This document shows, piece by piece, positions 8,971-19,210 of a stretch of DNA of 64,000 bases (the first letter of the stretch is position 1; every line of letters starts with the position of its first letter). The position numbers and the translations under genes were made by a program. This DNA is from Bacteroidota bacterium (GTDB taxonomy: Bacteria; Bacteroidota; Ignavibacteria; Kryptoniales; JAKASW01). The notes beneath the pieces are model-generated. The model searched no databases. It was not told the DNA's origin and saw only the letters and a program-made list of their open reading frames with translations. The stretch spans positions 1 to 64,000 of the forward strand of contig JAJZVO010000016.1 in assembly GCA_021845665.1 (NCBI GenBank). The letters run 5' to 3'.

Positions 8971-9956
8971 TAAATTCGATGCTTCCAGTCGAGCGCGCGC
9001 GAGGATGTGCCTTTTGGTAGAACGGCAGCGCGGCGCTTGCTGACGACTATCAGCCCTTCATCTGAAACAGAGACTTCATTGAAGCTTAGCTGCGAGTCCG
9101 TCAAAGGTTCCTCGACCTCGGCTCCGTCTCTCACCGGATTCATTGCTGCGCTTGAAAACATCATCCCGGACCTCGAGTAAATCCCTTCGATGTGCGTGTG
9201 TCCGTGCAGGACTGCATCGACACCGCTCCTGCTGAACAGTTCTTCGATTCGATCCTTCCCGTAAAGTTTCAGCGTCTGAGCTTCAAATTTGTGATAAAGG
9301 GTAGTCCCGAATGAGTCGGAGTGCGGCTGGTATTTGTTAAAGTGATGGTGAATCAAGACGATCTTTTTCAGTGCGGATATCGAAGGGTGGAGAAGTATTC
9401 GCTCGACCTCTTCAAGCTGGTCGTCCTCTATCCGCCCGTTCGAGCCGACCGGGTTCCAGATGGCGTGGAACCTGGAGATTGAATTTAACCCGATGAGGGC
9501 CACGGGACCTACTATCTTCACGAAAGGGAACGGGCTCTCACCTTTGTAAGCTTTATTCGGGAAAGTCTCCTTGAAAGATCTCTCGAACATCTTGACCTGT
9601 GCCCCATAATCTCTCAACCGGCAGCGACTTCCGAAAGTAAAAAGATCCTCCGCTCTGTGTACGCCGCCGAAGATATCGTGATTCCCGATGGTCACGCTGA
9701 GCTTGTCGTAGTTAAGAAGATCGAAATATTTTAAAACTCGTCTTACTGATCTGTAACCGCCGTACTCTCCATTTCCCGTGATGTCGCCTGTGATGGCAAT
9801 ATGGTCGAACTTATTATCCACGACATACGCGAGAATGTTCTTCAGCTTACCTACGTTGTGACGGTTGTATTCCGGGCTGACATGAGTGTCCGAAATGTGG
9901 GCTATTCTGAAAGATGATGTCATTGTGCTTAGCGTGTCCGTTTCAACTTTGTTCAC
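8970..9956 (-). CDS. Calcineurin-like metallophosphoesterase
   Basis: 328 residues carrying the ordered metallophosphoesterase motifs: ISDTHV (D-x-H), ITGDITGNGEY (GD), IGNHD (GNH[DE]), LIHHHFN, and HGHTHIEG (GHxH). These residues bind the two active-site metals. No signal peptide is seen, so a cytoplasmic enzyme is expected. The substrate cannot be read from the sequence; cyclic nucleotides and phosphodiesters are typical for relatives. A start at the internal MTSSFRIAHISD, 11 codons in, would sit closer to the conserved domain. It is convergent with the preceding gene cluster. Confidence 0.8.
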   Translation of the reverse strand: MNKVETDTLSTMTSSFRIAHISDTHVSPEYNRHNVGKLKNILAYVVDNKFDHIAITGDITGNGEYGGYRSVRRVLKYFDLLNYDKLSVTIGNHDIFGGVHRAEDLFTFGSRCRLRDYGAQVKMFERSFKETFPNKAYKGESPFPFVKIVGPVALIGLNSISRFHAIWNPVGSNGRIEDDQLEEVERILLHPSISALKKIVLIHHHFNKYQPHSDSFGTTLYHKFEAQTLKLYGKDRIEELFSRSGVDAVLHGHTHIEGIYSRSGMMFSSAAMNPVRDGAEVEEPLTDSQLSFNEVSVSDEGLIVVSKRRAAVLPKGTSSRALDWKHRI

Positions 9957-10423
9957 GCAATAATTTATGAGTGGAATGTTAACCTCCCGTATTCATAATG
10001 TTGCAGTTGTGTTAACTAAATCTCCATTCAGGCTGCCCATGACGGTTCTGGAACGCCTCGGAAGGAATCAAGGATTCGAAAGAATGAAGAGTTGATGAAG
10101 TTGGAGGCGCCGGTTAACCGGTGGCGATATCGCCGTGTTAACTCGGCCTGGATTCACTCCAGCTGATGTCTCTGTCGTTTCTAATTTTACCAACGTGAGA
10201 GGGCGCTTGTTGGTTCGCAATACCGGGTAGATTAAAGAGAATTAATACGATTTTAATGTTGGGGAAAAGTGCTTGACCGCAGGAATCGGAGAAGTCTCTT
10301 GTGAGTAGCCGTGGTAAACAGGTTTGATAGTGGATCGTGGAACAGCAGGCCCTCTTCGCCGCGGCCTCAACAGGCATTTGCTGAAATAAGGTGGTACAGG
10401 AAAAAGTGTTTCGGATGGGAAAT
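9957..10423. other. Gene-free interval upstream of the phosphoesterase
   Basis: 467 bp with no supportable ORF. The 128-residue minus-strand ORF here is low-complexity and overlaps ispE out of frame. The only structure I see is the pair of adjacent palindromes at 10110-10134. The phosphoesterase promoter should lie near 9957-10020, where the sequence turns AT-rich. Confidence 0.5.
10110..10134. repeat. Two adjacent 12-bp perfect palindromes
   Basis: CCGGTTAACCGG and GGCGATATCGCC are each perfectly self-complementary and are separated by a single T. They could be a regulator site or a transcript hairpin; nothing else nearby decides this. Confidence 0.5.
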
Positions 10424-11254
10424 CTAAGGAGCAGTGATATCGCCCGCGCGCAGAACGAACTTGCCGCGCAATGCCGCGAGAGCTTTCTCGGCCTCCGGCC
10501 GCGTCCGGAAGAATCCGTAAACACTGCTGCCGCTTCCGGACATCAGTGCGAAGTCGGCTCCTGTCGCATACATATCCGACTTGATCTGACCGATCACGGG
10601 GAACTTCTCGAACACCGGTTGCTCGAAGTCGTTCACCACAGAATCCCTGTATCCGGGAATGTCGTCTCCAAGGTCCAGCAGCACTTCACGGAGCGACTGT
10701 CCCTTCTCGGCGGATGGAGTGACCAGTGAGTAGGCGAGCGGCGTCGATACTCCTGCTTCGGGAGTGACGGTCAGGATATATGCGTTGAGACGGTATCCCA
10801 GTGGCTCGATCATCTCTCCTTTCCCGGTTGCGTAGGCGGGAACCTTCTTCAGGAAGAATGGAACGTCGGAGCCGAGCTGCTCTGCAATGTTCAAAAGTTC
10901 GATTTCGCAGAGAGGCTGGCCGTAAATTTCCTGAAGCGCGAGAAGCACCGCGGCCGCGTCGGAACTACCTCCGCCGAGACCCGCACCGATCGGGATGTTT
11001 TTCTTGAGCACCATCTTTACTTCGGCATTGATGCCTGTCCGTTCACAGAAGAAATCCAGGGCGCGGAGACAGAGATTCGCGTCGTCTACGAGCTTGATGT
11101 TGGAGTAGAACTCGTGCCGATCTGCCCTGACGATCTCAAGTTCGTCTGAGAGATGTATAGGATAAAAGACAGTCTGGATGTCGTGATAGTTGTCCGATCG
11201 TTTTCGGATAATGCGAAGCCCGACATTAATCTTCGCCGGTGCCAGTATCTTCAC
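10424..11254 (-). CDS. ispE: 4-diphosphocytidyl-2-C-methyl-D-erythritol kinase
   Basis: GHMP kinase of the MEP isoprenoid pathway that phosphorylates CDP-methylerythritol. The protein opens with ILAPAKINVGLRI, has the glycine-rich ATP loop PIGAGLGGGSSDAAAVLLAL, and ends with the third GHMP motif ALMSGSGSSVYGFF. I place the start at a GTG at 11254-11252, preceded by AGGAG with six-base spacing, giving 276 residues, the usual IspE size. The longer ORF-track version adds 28 residues with no family support. No other MEP-pathway gene is nearby. Confidence 0.9.
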   Translation of the reverse strand: MKILAPAKINVGLRIIRKRSDNYHDIQTVFYPIHLSDELEIVRADRHEFYSNIKLVDDANLCLRALDFFCERTGINAEVKMVLKKNIPIGAGLGGGSSDAAAVLLALQEIYGQPLCEIELLNIAEQLGSDVPFFLKKVPAYATGKGEMIEPLGYRLNAYILTVTPEAGVSTPLAYSLVTPSAEKGQSLREVLLDLGDDIPGYRDSVVNDFEQPVFEKFPVIGQIKSDMYATGADFALMSGSGSSVYGFFRTRPEAEKALAALRGKFVLRAGDITAP

Positions 11255-11480
11255 CGCCTTCTCCTGATTTTTGTTTGCCCGTCCACTTGCCCAATAAGTT
11301 AAAAAACCGGATCTGCTTAAGAAAGTGTCCGACGGCACGTAATTGATTCCTAAATTAAAAACCGCGAAATTTAACGGTCGCCATGGCTTGCATTAGGCAG
11401 TCCCTCCGACTCTTCGTCTCATGCGGATGAAGATATTTCGTGCATTAAAGTGTTTCGGGTTCCGTAGCTCAAATACAATA

Positions 11481-14400
11481 ATGGGTCTGTTAATGCGAAT
11501 ATTTTATCGCGTTTCGTCTTTGCTCGCTCTCCTTTTTCTCATCTCAAGAGCGTTCGGTCAAACAGGAGTGCCTACGAATGTCGACAAGCTGGTATCCTCG
11601 CTGGATTCTGCAGCATCAGACGCCTATATCGAGGGTTGGAAGGTCAGCCCGGATCTCAGCACCGCCGTGTTCGGCGGGAATCCGGCAGGCACGGATTTCG
11701 ATGACTCGGGCTGGAAAGCTGTCACGCTTGGACGCGAGATTGACGCGGACTCATGCTGGATACGGACGACTTTCGTCCTTCCGAAAACCGTGTTGGGCAA
11801 ACCCGTCCGGGGGAAACTCGGCCTGTTCATACGCCTCGACAATTTCGGGTATATGTGGATCAACGGAAAGAGCCGCGGTTACTTCCCTTTCGACAGGGAA
11901 TTTTTGCTGACCGGTAACGCAAAACCCGGGATGAAGTTCGTAATAGCATTGAAGGCCGTCAACGGCGGAGCCAACCTGCACCTCCTCGCGGCAGAATTGC
12001 GGATTGAATCGATAGGGGCATTGACCGATACGCTTCGCGACCTTGCCCTGAGTTTCCGGGTCGGGCAGAAACTCCTGAGTTTCGATACTTACCAGACTAA
12101 TTCGCACGTCAAGGTCGATCCGCATATCGACAAATCCCGCATGAACAGGGGAGAGAAGGCGGACCTCAATAACCTTCTGCAGAGTCTCGCGTCGAGAATT
12201 GATGTCGATGCGCTCCGCCGGGGAGGCGTCACTGGCTTCATGAAATCGGTGAGTGTCGTAAGGCCGCTTCTACGGCCGATCTCGGATTTTGCGAAGCAAT
12301 ACACGTTATACTTCGTATCTAGTGCTCACATAGACGCCGCCTGGCTTTGGAGATATATCGAGACGATCGATATATGTGAAAGGACGTTCGGCTCTGTGCT
12401 CAACATGATGAATGTCCGCCCCGACATGACTTACGCCCAGAGCGCCGCCGCATATTACGATTGGATGCAAAGGTACGACCCGGCCGTCTTCGATGGGATA
12501 AAGGAGCGGGTGAAAGAAGGAAGATGGGAAGTGGTCGGCGGGATGTGGATAGAACCGGACTGCAATATCCCGAGCGGGGAATCGTGGATGCACCAGCTGT
12601 TGTACTCACAAAGGTATTTCAAGAACAACCTTGGCGTCAAAGCTAAGATAGGATGGAACCCCGACTCCTTCGGCTATACGTGGAATATGCCCGAGTTTTA
12701 CCTGAATGCAGGTATCGACGCATTCATCACTCAGAAGATAGGATGGAATGACACAAACGTTTTTCCATATCGCGTGTTCTGGTGGGAGGCGCCGGACGGT
12801 TCCAGGATATTGAGCTATTTTCCGTTCGATTATGTCAACCAGATCACCGATCCTTACAGGCTCACTGACTGGATGAGGCAGTTCGAGGCAAACTCGGGTT
12901 TCACAAAGATGATGGTCCTGTTTGGAGTCGGCGATCACGGCGGCGGACCGTCTTTGGAGATGATGAAACGTATCGATCATCTCAAGACCCTCGATATATA
13001 TCCGAAGGTCGAGTTCGGCACCGCCGGGAATTACATAACCTGGCTGAAGAGCCGAGATCTCTCAAAACTCCCGGTATGGAACAGTGAGCTCTATCTCGAA
13101 TATCACCGCGGGACATTTACCACGCAGTCCAAGACGAAGAAGGCAAACCGCGAGTCGGAAGAGATCCTTACCAATGCCGAGAAATTCTCGACCGTCGCTA
13201 CAATGTTTGGAAGAAATTACGACAACGCTTTGCTGGAAAATGCGTGGCGGGAGGTCATGTTTAACCAGTTCCACGACATACTCCCCGGATCCGGCATCCG
13301 TGAGAATTATATAGACGCGGCCAAAAGATACAAAATCGCCGAAGCGATCGGCACCCACGAACTTGAAGGAGCACTGTCAAGCATCGCGAAGCGGATCAAT
13401 ACTGTCAACGCCAAAGGACGCCCGGTCGTGGTTTACAATCCCCTGTCCTGGGAAAGAACCGATGTCGTTCGAGTTCCAATACCCGTCAATGTCGCCGGAG
13501 GCTGTTCAATCTACGACTCGAACGGCAAACAGGTCCCCTCTCAGATTGTGGAGAAGGGGCTCTATGAAAGAGAAATAATTTTCATAGCCTCCGATGTCCC
13601 GTCGCTGGGATATAGATTATATGATCTTAGAAACACGAAGCCGCATATTTATTCGACTGAGCTGAAAATCGATACCACTACTCTCGAAAACCAGTTTTAC
13701 AGAGTTTCGATCGACCGCGACTCCGGATGGGTCAGGAGCATCTTCGACAAGAAGAACGGGAAGGAAGTGCTGGCGGGATTCGGCAACCGTTTGCAGGTTC
13801 TCGAAGATACACCGAAACAATGGGACGCCTGGAACATCGGGCTCACCGGCGTGGAGTACCCGACAAAGTTCAGGAAGATAAAAGTTGTCGAGAACGGCCC
13901 GGTTCGGGTTGTGCTTCGAGTGTACCGCGATCTTAGAAAGCCCGGCGAGATCGGCGTCTACCCGACGGATAATTTTCCGACCTCGTTCTTCAAGCAAGAC
14001 GTTATCCTTTACGATGGAATTGACAGGGTCGATTTCAGAACGAAGGTCGATTGGTGGGAGACCCACTCTATGCTGAAAGTTGCCTTCCCGTTGAACTTGC
14101 GCGATTCTTCGGCAACCTGCGAGATCCCTTACGGGACGATTGTTCGTGCGACGATTCCGAAGGATAGCTGGGATGAGGCAAAGTGGGAAGTACCCGCGGA
14201 AAGGTGGGCGGATATGTCGGACCCGATTCGCGCTTCGGCATCCTCCGGTAACGGATTCGGCGTGAGCCTTCTCAATAATTCGAAGTACGGTTACGATATA
14301 AAGGGGAGCGTGATGCGTCTCTCGCTTCTCCGGTCACCCGTCTGGCCTGATCCCTCAGCGGACCGTGGGATGCACAGCATCGATTATGCGATCTACTCGC

Positions 14401-14768
14401 ATTCAGGGACCTGGAAGTCCGGCGGAACGCAAAGGGAAGGATATGATTTCAATTACCCTTTGATAGCATCGCTTGGAACAAGGCATGCCGGCAATCTTCC
14501 GCCCAGCTATTCCTTTTTCAGTCTCTCCCCGGCCAATCTCGTTCTGACGATAGCAAAAAAGGCGGAGGATTCGAGCGCCTGGGTTATAGAGTGGTACGAT
14601 GCATCGGGACAGGACTCCAAGGCCGATCTGGTCCTGCCCACGAAACCGAAGATTGTTGTGGAATCGAACTTCCTTGAGGAAGACGGCAAGCCTCTCCCGT
14701 TTAAAGGTAAACACGTCTTCGTCGAGACGAAGAAGAACTCTATTCAGACCATCAAGGTCTACTTCTAG
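11481..14768 (+). CDS. Exported GH38 alpha-mannosidase
   Basis: About 1095 residues with a signal peptide (RIFYRVSSLLALLFLISRAFGQ). A beta-sandwich domain (FDDSGWKAVTLG, GLFIRLDNFGYMWINGKSRG) resembles the N-terminal module of family 38 enzymes. The catalytic domain begins at SSAHIDAAWLWRY and contains GGMWIEPDCNIPSGESW and IGWNPDSFGYTWNMPEF, where the Asp of PDSFG is the expected nucleophile. The central helix bundle and C-terminal beta domains follow (FNQFHDILPGSGI, VVYNPLSWERTDVV). It removes alpha-linked mannose, probably in the periplasm. ATGs at 11421 and 11493 are alternative starts. It sits with GH36 and a sugar dehydrogenase. Confidence 0.85.
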   Translation: MGLLMRIFYRVSSLLALLFLISRAFGQTGVPTNVDKLVSSLDSAASDAYIEGWKVSPDLSTAVFGGNPAGTDFDDSGWKAVTLGREIDADSCWIRTTFVLPKTVLGKPVRGKLGLFIRLDNFGYMWINGKSRGYFPFDREFLLTGNAKPGMKFVIALKAVNGGANLHLLAAELRIESIGALTDTLRDLALSFRVGQKLLSFDTYQTNSHVKVDPHIDKSRMNRGEKADLNNLLQSLASRIDVDALRRGGVTGFMKSVSVVRPLLRPISDFAKQYTLYFVSSAHIDAAWLWRYIETIDICERTFGSVLNMMNVRPDMTYAQSAAAYYDWMQRYDPAVFDGIKERVKEGRWEVVGGMWIEPDCNIPSGESWMHQLLYSQRYFKNNLGVKAKIGWNPDSFGYTWNMPEFYLNAGIDAFITQKIGWNDTNVFPYRVFWWEAPDGSRILSYFPFDYVNQITDPYRLTDWMRQFEANSGFTKMMVLFGVGDHGGGPSLEMMKRIDHLKTLDIYPKVEFGTAGNYITWLKSRDLSKLPVWNSELYLEYHRGTFTTQSKTKKANRESEEILTNAEKFSTVATMFGRNYDNALLENAWREVMFNQFHDILPGSGIRENYIDAAKRYKIAEAIGTHELEGALSSIAKRINTVNAKGRPVVVYNPLSWERTDVVRVPIPVNVAGGCSIYDSNGKQVPSQIVEKGLYEREIIFIASDVPSLGYRLYDLRNTKPHIYSTELKIDTTTLENQFYRVSIDRDSGWVRSIFDKKNGKEVLAGFGNRLQVLEDTPKQWDAWNIGLTGVEYPTKFRKIKVVENGPVRVVLRVYRDLRKPGEIGVYPTDNFPTSFFKQDVILYDGIDRVDFRTKVDWWETHSMLKVAFPLNLRDSSATCEIPYGTIVRATIPKDSWDEAKWEVPAERWADMSDPIRASASSGNGFGVSLLNNSKYGYDIKGSVMRLSLLRSPVWPDPSADRGMHSIDYAIYSHSGTWKSGGTQREGYDFNYPLIASLGTRHAGNLPPSYSFFSLSPANLVLTIAKKAEDSSAWVIEWYDASGQDSKADLVLPTKPKIVVESNFLEEDGKPLPFKGKHVFVETKKNSIQTIKVYF

Positions 14769-14819
14769 TTTGCACAAAAGAAGCCTCTCAGAAAAATCAG
14801 ACATGGAGGAATCTCTCAC

Positions 14820-16535
14820 ATGAGAACAGACATCCCGTTGTTTGATGTACCTCACATCGATTCGATCCAGGACATGATCATTCAATCTGCACGAAGATTT
14901 AAAACCAAACCTGCTCTTCAGGACCTCAGTGAGACTCCTATTAGAGAAGTTACTTACGAGTCCCTGCTGGAGAATGTTCTGCGCTTTGGCACCTCTCTGA
15001 GGAATCTCGGGCTCAAAGAGCGCGATCATATTGCAGTCATCGGCGAAAATCGTGTGCAGTGGGCGATAAGTTACCTTACGGCGATGGCGTTCAACATGGT
15101 AGTTGTCCCCGTCGACAAGAATCTCGGGGTCAACGAGATTTTGAATATAATGCATGAATCGGACGCAACATCTGTAATCTTCTCTGAAGCTTATGAATCG
15201 GTATTTCGCGAGAAGATGGGCGCGCTCAGACACGTCAGGCACTATATCGGAATGGACTTGGGAAAAGAGGAAACGGGATTCCTTTCGATGGTCGAGCTTA
15301 TCAACAAGACCCCCGCGATGGCGGTCGATAAACTCCCGCCGGTAAACCCGGAGGAGATGGCCGTAATCATCTTTACCTCAGGCACGCTCGGGAGAGCGAA
15401 AGGAGTCATGCTGAGTCAAAAAAATCTCGTCTCGAACCTGATGGATATGGTCAGCTTCTTCGGCATATATCCGGAGGACAGGTTTCTCTCCGTTCTTCCG
15501 ATCCATCACACTTACGAATGCACCTGCGGCATGCTGTGCCCGCTGTATGGCGGCTCATTCGTCGCGTATGCGAGGTCGTTAAAAACCGTGGTCGAGGATA
15601 TGCAGAAAGCCCGCCCAACGATCTTCCTCGCGGTGCCGCTTCTTTATGACAAGATGTTCAAGGCTATCTACCGGGGGATAAAGGAAAAGAAAATGGTGGC
15701 CCGTGTGATAAGACCGATGATCAAGGCAACTGACATTCTGGCGAAGATCGGCTGGAAAAGCTCGAAGAAAGCGGTTTTCAAGGAGATCCATCACAAGTTC
15801 GGCGGGGCGATTCGGTGCTTCATTGCCGGCGGAGCTGCCCCCGACCCAGTTGTTGCAAAGGGACTCAGAGAATTCGGATTCGGATTCGTCCAGGGGTACG
15901 GCCTGACGGAAACTTCGCCGATACTCACATTGAACAGGCTTAAGGACTTCAAAGATGACGCCGCTGGAACCCCGCTCCCGCATGTCCAGATCAAAATAGG
16001 AGATCCTGACTCGAATGGGGTGGGCGAGGTACTTGCTAAAGCCCCGAGCGTGATGCTCGGATACTACAAAAACGCAAAGGCGACTGCCGAAACGTTTGCA
16101 GGCGACTGGTTCAGGACCGGAGACGTCGGGTATATGGATGAGGACGGCTTCCTCCACATCAGCGGCCGCAAGAAGAACGTCATCATTTCGAAAGGCGGAG
16201 AGAACGTGTTCCCCGAAGAAATCGAGGATGCACTGAACAGAAGTCCCTATATCATGGAAAGCATGGTATACGGCGAGAAGCACGAGAAGGAAGGGGAGAT
16301 CATCGCGGCACAGATCGTCGTCGATGCCGAATCGTTCATCGAATTGTCGGAAACGAAACATGTCACGATTACTCCCGAAATGATCAACGAGATAATCGAC
16401 GGCGAGGTCAGGAAAGTGAACCGGGAACTGCAGACCAACAAGCAAATCAAGAAGTTCATAGTTCGCGACGAGGAATTTCAGAAGACAACCACACAAAAAA
16501 TCAAGAGATTCACCGTATCGACAGAAGGTAAGTGA
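14820..16535 (+). CDS. AMP-forming long-chain acyl-CoA synthetase family ligase
   Basis: 571 residues of the ANL superfamily, which adenylates a carboxylic acid and then forms its CoA thioester. Motifs in order are IIFTSGTLGRAKGVMLS (phosphate loop), FVQGYGLTETSP, WFRTGDVGYMDEDGFLHISG and GRKKNVIISKGGENVFPEEI with the hinge. A C-terminal Lys-rich end (TTTQKIKRF) supplies the usual catalytic lysine region. It resembles FadD-type ligases of about 570-600 residues. GGAGG lies 13 bases before the ATG. It stands 51 bp after the GH38 gene, so co-transcription is plausible although a functional link to glycan use is not obvious. Confidence 0.85.
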   Translation: MRTDIPLFDVPHIDSIQDMIIQSARRFKTKPALQDLSETPIREVTYESLLENVLRFGTSLRNLGLKERDHIAVIGENRVQWAISYLTAMAFNMVVVPVDKNLGVNEILNIMHESDATSVIFSEAYESVFREKMGALRHVRHYIGMDLGKEETGFLSMVELINKTPAMAVDKLPPVNPEEMAVIIFTSGTLGRAKGVMLSQKNLVSNLMDMVSFFGIYPEDRFLSVLPIHHTYECTCGMLCPLYGGSFVAYARSLKTVVEDMQKARPTIFLAVPLLYDKMFKAIYRGIKEKKMVARVIRPMIKATDILAKIGWKSSKKAVFKEIHHKFGGAIRCFIAGGAAPDPVVAKGLREFGFGFVQGYGLTETSPILTLNRLKDFKDDAAGTPLPHVQIKIGDPDSNGVGEVLAKAPSVMLGYYKNAKATAETFAGDWFRTGDVGYMDEDGFLHISGRKKNVIISKGGENVFPEEIEDALNRSPYIMESMVYGEKHEKEGEIIAAQIVVDAESFIELSETKHVTITPEMINEIIDGEVRKVNRELQTNKQIKKFIVRDEEFQKTTTQKIKRFTVSTEGK

Positions 16536-16660
16536 TAGGCTGTTTTTGTCGCCGCGGGTGCATCTCATCCGCATCTTCTCACGTGTGGAAGGGGTACACG
16601 CGCATCAGGAAAAGTATATCGGAAATTCCTAAATTCATGTTCAGAAACAGGAGATGCAAA

Positions 16661-19210
16661 ATGAACGAACCCGATTACTCACTTGTGTCGAAAACGATAC
16701 GTTGGGGAACCGCCTTACTATTTGCGGTCGGCTCGACTCTGTTCTTAGGCTCGAGCACGCCGCGACCGGTATCGGCGACCGGCCATATCTTACGGAATTC
16801 ATCAAGAAGCTGGCCGTATTCTTTCCCGTGCAGAATTCATGAGGGCTCAAATAAAGACTTGTTTGTAATGACGCTAGGGGATGTTAAGACGCCGCTTGCT
16901 GACGGCGTATTCAACCCAGTGAAAGATGAAGTCGTTCTCAACGACGGCAGAGTAATCAGGAACTATTATCGCGACTCCCTCGGCATAAAATTCTACAGAC
17001 CGATCGACAAGAAGGATTTCCCGCTTCCTCCCTCGGGATGGTGCTCGTGGTACTATTATTATCAAAGTGTCGATGCCAGCCAGATAAGGCAGAATGCCCG
17101 CTGGATCGCGAAGAACCTGAAGGCATACGGCGCGAAGTTCGTCCAGATCGATGACGGCTGGCAGGGAAAAGGGCACGGCGCGGGGGACAACAGGAACTGG
17201 TTCAAAGTCAACGACAGGTTCAAGCCGGGCATGAACAAAGTCGCGGCATTTATCAAGAGCCTCGGGCTCACACCCGGCATCTGGCTGGCCCCCCAGGGGC
17301 AGAGCAGCCCCACTGTCGTGAAAGATCATCCGGGCGCGTTCATACTGGATGCGGATACCTCAGTCTCGAAAACATGGGAAGGTATGTATCTTGTAGATCC
17401 TTCCTCAAAAGCCGGCCTCAATTATCTGAAAAGCCTCTTCACGATGCTCAAAGGATGGGGGTACGACTATTTCAAGATCGACGGACAGCCGATAGTCATT
17501 CAGCAATACCGCGGGAAGGAGGCTTTCATGAAGCACCCTTCGGATAATGCGGATTCCCTTTACCGCGCAACCCTGGAGACAATCAGAAAAACCATCGGCA
17601 AAAAAAGGTATCTCCTTGGATGCTGGGGAATACCGAATCCCGGCATCGGCATCATGAACGGGTCGAGGACGGGTGGCGATGTCGTCCTCGGCTGGAGCGG
17701 CTTTATGACTTCGCTCACGGCAACGATGCACTGGTATTTTCTCAATAATGTCGTCTGGTACTGCGATCCGGACGCGATGCTTCTCAGGTATCCCCTGACT
17801 TTGAACCAGGCGCGTGCCTGGGCCACGATGCAGGGACTTACCGGTGAGGCGCTCATGGCGAGCGACCGCCTTCCGGATCTATCCTCCGCCAGGGTGAGGA
17901 TATTGCAAAGTGTGTTTCCCGCTCAGAACATTCGCCCGCTCGATCTCTTCCCATCGAGAAGACTTAAACACATCTGGGATCTCAAGATAAATCACCTCGG
18001 CAGAAACTATGACGTGGTAGGTCTCTTCGATTTCAATCAAAAGAATACAAAAACCATTTTCCTGAATTGGAAAGATCTCGGCTACAGCGATTCGTCAGTG
18101 ATACAGGTGTTCGACTTCTGGAACAAGGAATACCTCGGCGCGTGGAAAAAAGGTATGGCGGTTACTATTTCCCCGACAAGCTGCCGGGTCCTTACACTTC
18201 TGCAAAGCGACGGTCAAATACAGCTGATCTCCACCAACCGGCACATCACCCAGGGATATACCGACCTCGTTTCCCTGGCCTCGAACAAGTCGGGAACAGA
18301 CTTTCACGGCGAGAGCATGGTGATCGGCGGTGAGAAGTATGCACTCTATTTCGCATATCCACGTGGAAGGAACTTCGTTGTAAGAAGTGCGACCGCAGGC
18401 AACCTCAAGGTGCATGTAGTCGGCCATCAGGGCTGGGCTAAAGTTGAGTTTACTTCGCCGAAGTCTGCAAAAATAAAATGGCATGTCGGGTTTGCCCCCG
18501 CTACGTATTACCATTACCCCGTCAGTACCCCGTACGGTTTGAGCATTCGCGCCGAAAGTCTCCACGGCGTCATGCTGAAGTGGGACGATCAGTATAATCT
18601 GAACCTCGGGTGCGAAGTCTATCTCAACGGCCGGCTCGCCGGTTATGCTCCGACGAATGTTTTCCCGCTGAATGGCCTCAATCCGGATGCCACATATCAC
18701 GTCGCAGTCAGATCGGTGTGGGAGGACGGAACCGAAAGTCAGGAGGCGGATACGGCGAGCTTCGAGTTGAGGAGACTTCTTCCGGAGACTGTTTCAATGG
18801 GAAACCTGAAGCCGGCCGGAGATGGAGTTGCCGTGGGAAATAGTTCGTTTGCCGGAAGTGAGATATCGATTGGCGGAGTTTGCTACGAATCCGGGATTGG
18901 CGTGCGCGCGAACTCTGAGACAGCTTTTGATGTTAGTAAATTATATGCAAAGTTCGCTGCTATGGTGGGGGTGGACAACAACGATGGCGGCAGGAGCGGA
19001 AGCATTGAGTTCTTTGTCTACGGCGACGGCCACGAATTGTGGCACAGCGGACCCGTTGCATACGGTTCCGCCGCCGTTCCCGTATCAGTCGACATCAAAG
19101 GAATCACAAGTCTCGTTCTTAAGACTGTCAGTTCCGGAGGCGGGAATGGAGTCAAACTGGCGGACTGGGCCGATGCCAGGCTCGAAAATACGACAAGACA
19201 GGAGAAATGA
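16661..19210 (+). CDS. Exported GH36-type alpha-galactosidase with FnIII and NPCBM domains
   Basis: 849 residues when started at the ATG behind AGGAG at 16650, 43 codons inside the ORF-track call. A hydrophobic segment (WGTALLFAVGSTLFLGSS) suggests export or membrane anchoring. The GH36/GH27 barrel shows PSGWCSWYYYYQ, VQIDDGWQ and YDYFKIDGQP, whose Asp is the expected nucleophile. A fibronectin-III-like stretch (HGVMLKWDDQYNLN to TYHVAVRSVWEDG) follows. The last 130 residues (YESGIGVRANSE, VGVDNNDGGRSGSIEFFVYG) are an NPCBM sugar-binding module. The substrate is inferred as alpha-galactosides. The stop overlaps the ATG of the next gene. Confidence 0.8.
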   Translation: MNEPDYSLVSKTIRWGTALLFAVGSTLFLGSSTPRPVSATGHILRNSSRSWPYSFPCRIHEGSNKDLFVMTLGDVKTPLADGVFNPVKDEVVLNDGRVIRNYYRDSLGIKFYRPIDKKDFPLPPSGWCSWYYYYQSVDASQIRQNARWIAKNLKAYGAKFVQIDDGWQGKGHGAGDNRNWFKVNDRFKPGMNKVAAFIKSLGLTPGIWLAPQGQSSPTVVKDHPGAFILDADTSVSKTWEGMYLVDPSSKAGLNYLKSLFTMLKGWGYDYFKIDGQPIVIQQYRGKEAFMKHPSDNADSLYRATLETIRKTIGKKRYLLGCWGIPNPGIGIMNGSRTGGDVVLGWSGFMTSLTATMHWYFLNNVVWYCDPDAMLLRYPLTLNQARAWATMQGLTGEALMASDRLPDLSSARVRILQSVFPAQNIRPLDLFPSRRLKHIWDLKINHLGRNYDVVGLFDFNQKNTKTIFLNWKDLGYSDSSVIQVFDFWNKEYLGAWKKGMAVTISPTSCRVLTLLQSDGQIQLISTNRHITQGYTDLVSLASNKSGTDFHGESMVIGGEKYALYFAYPRGRNFVVRSATAGNLKVHVVGHQGWAKVEFTSPKSAKIKWHVGFAPATYYHYPVSTPYGLSIRAESLHGVMLKWDDQYNLNLGCEVYLNGRLAGYAPTNVFPLNGLNPDATYHVAVRSVWEDGTESQEADTASFELRRLLPETVSMGNLKPAGDGVAVGNSSFAGSEISIGGVCYESGIGVRANSETAFDVSKLYAKFAAMVGVDNNDGGRSGSIEFFVYGDGHELWHSGPVAYGSAAVPVSVDIKGITSLVLKTVSSGGGNGVKLADWADARLENTTRQEK

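Noticed and set aside
10138-10524. 128-residue minus-strand ORF
   Set aside because: Overlaps the end of ispE out of frame, with no domain pattern or ribosome site.
11380-11410. CATGGCTTGCAT-like sigma-54 box upstream of the mannosidase
   Set aside because: Spacing between GG and GC is 12 bases, not the required 10.
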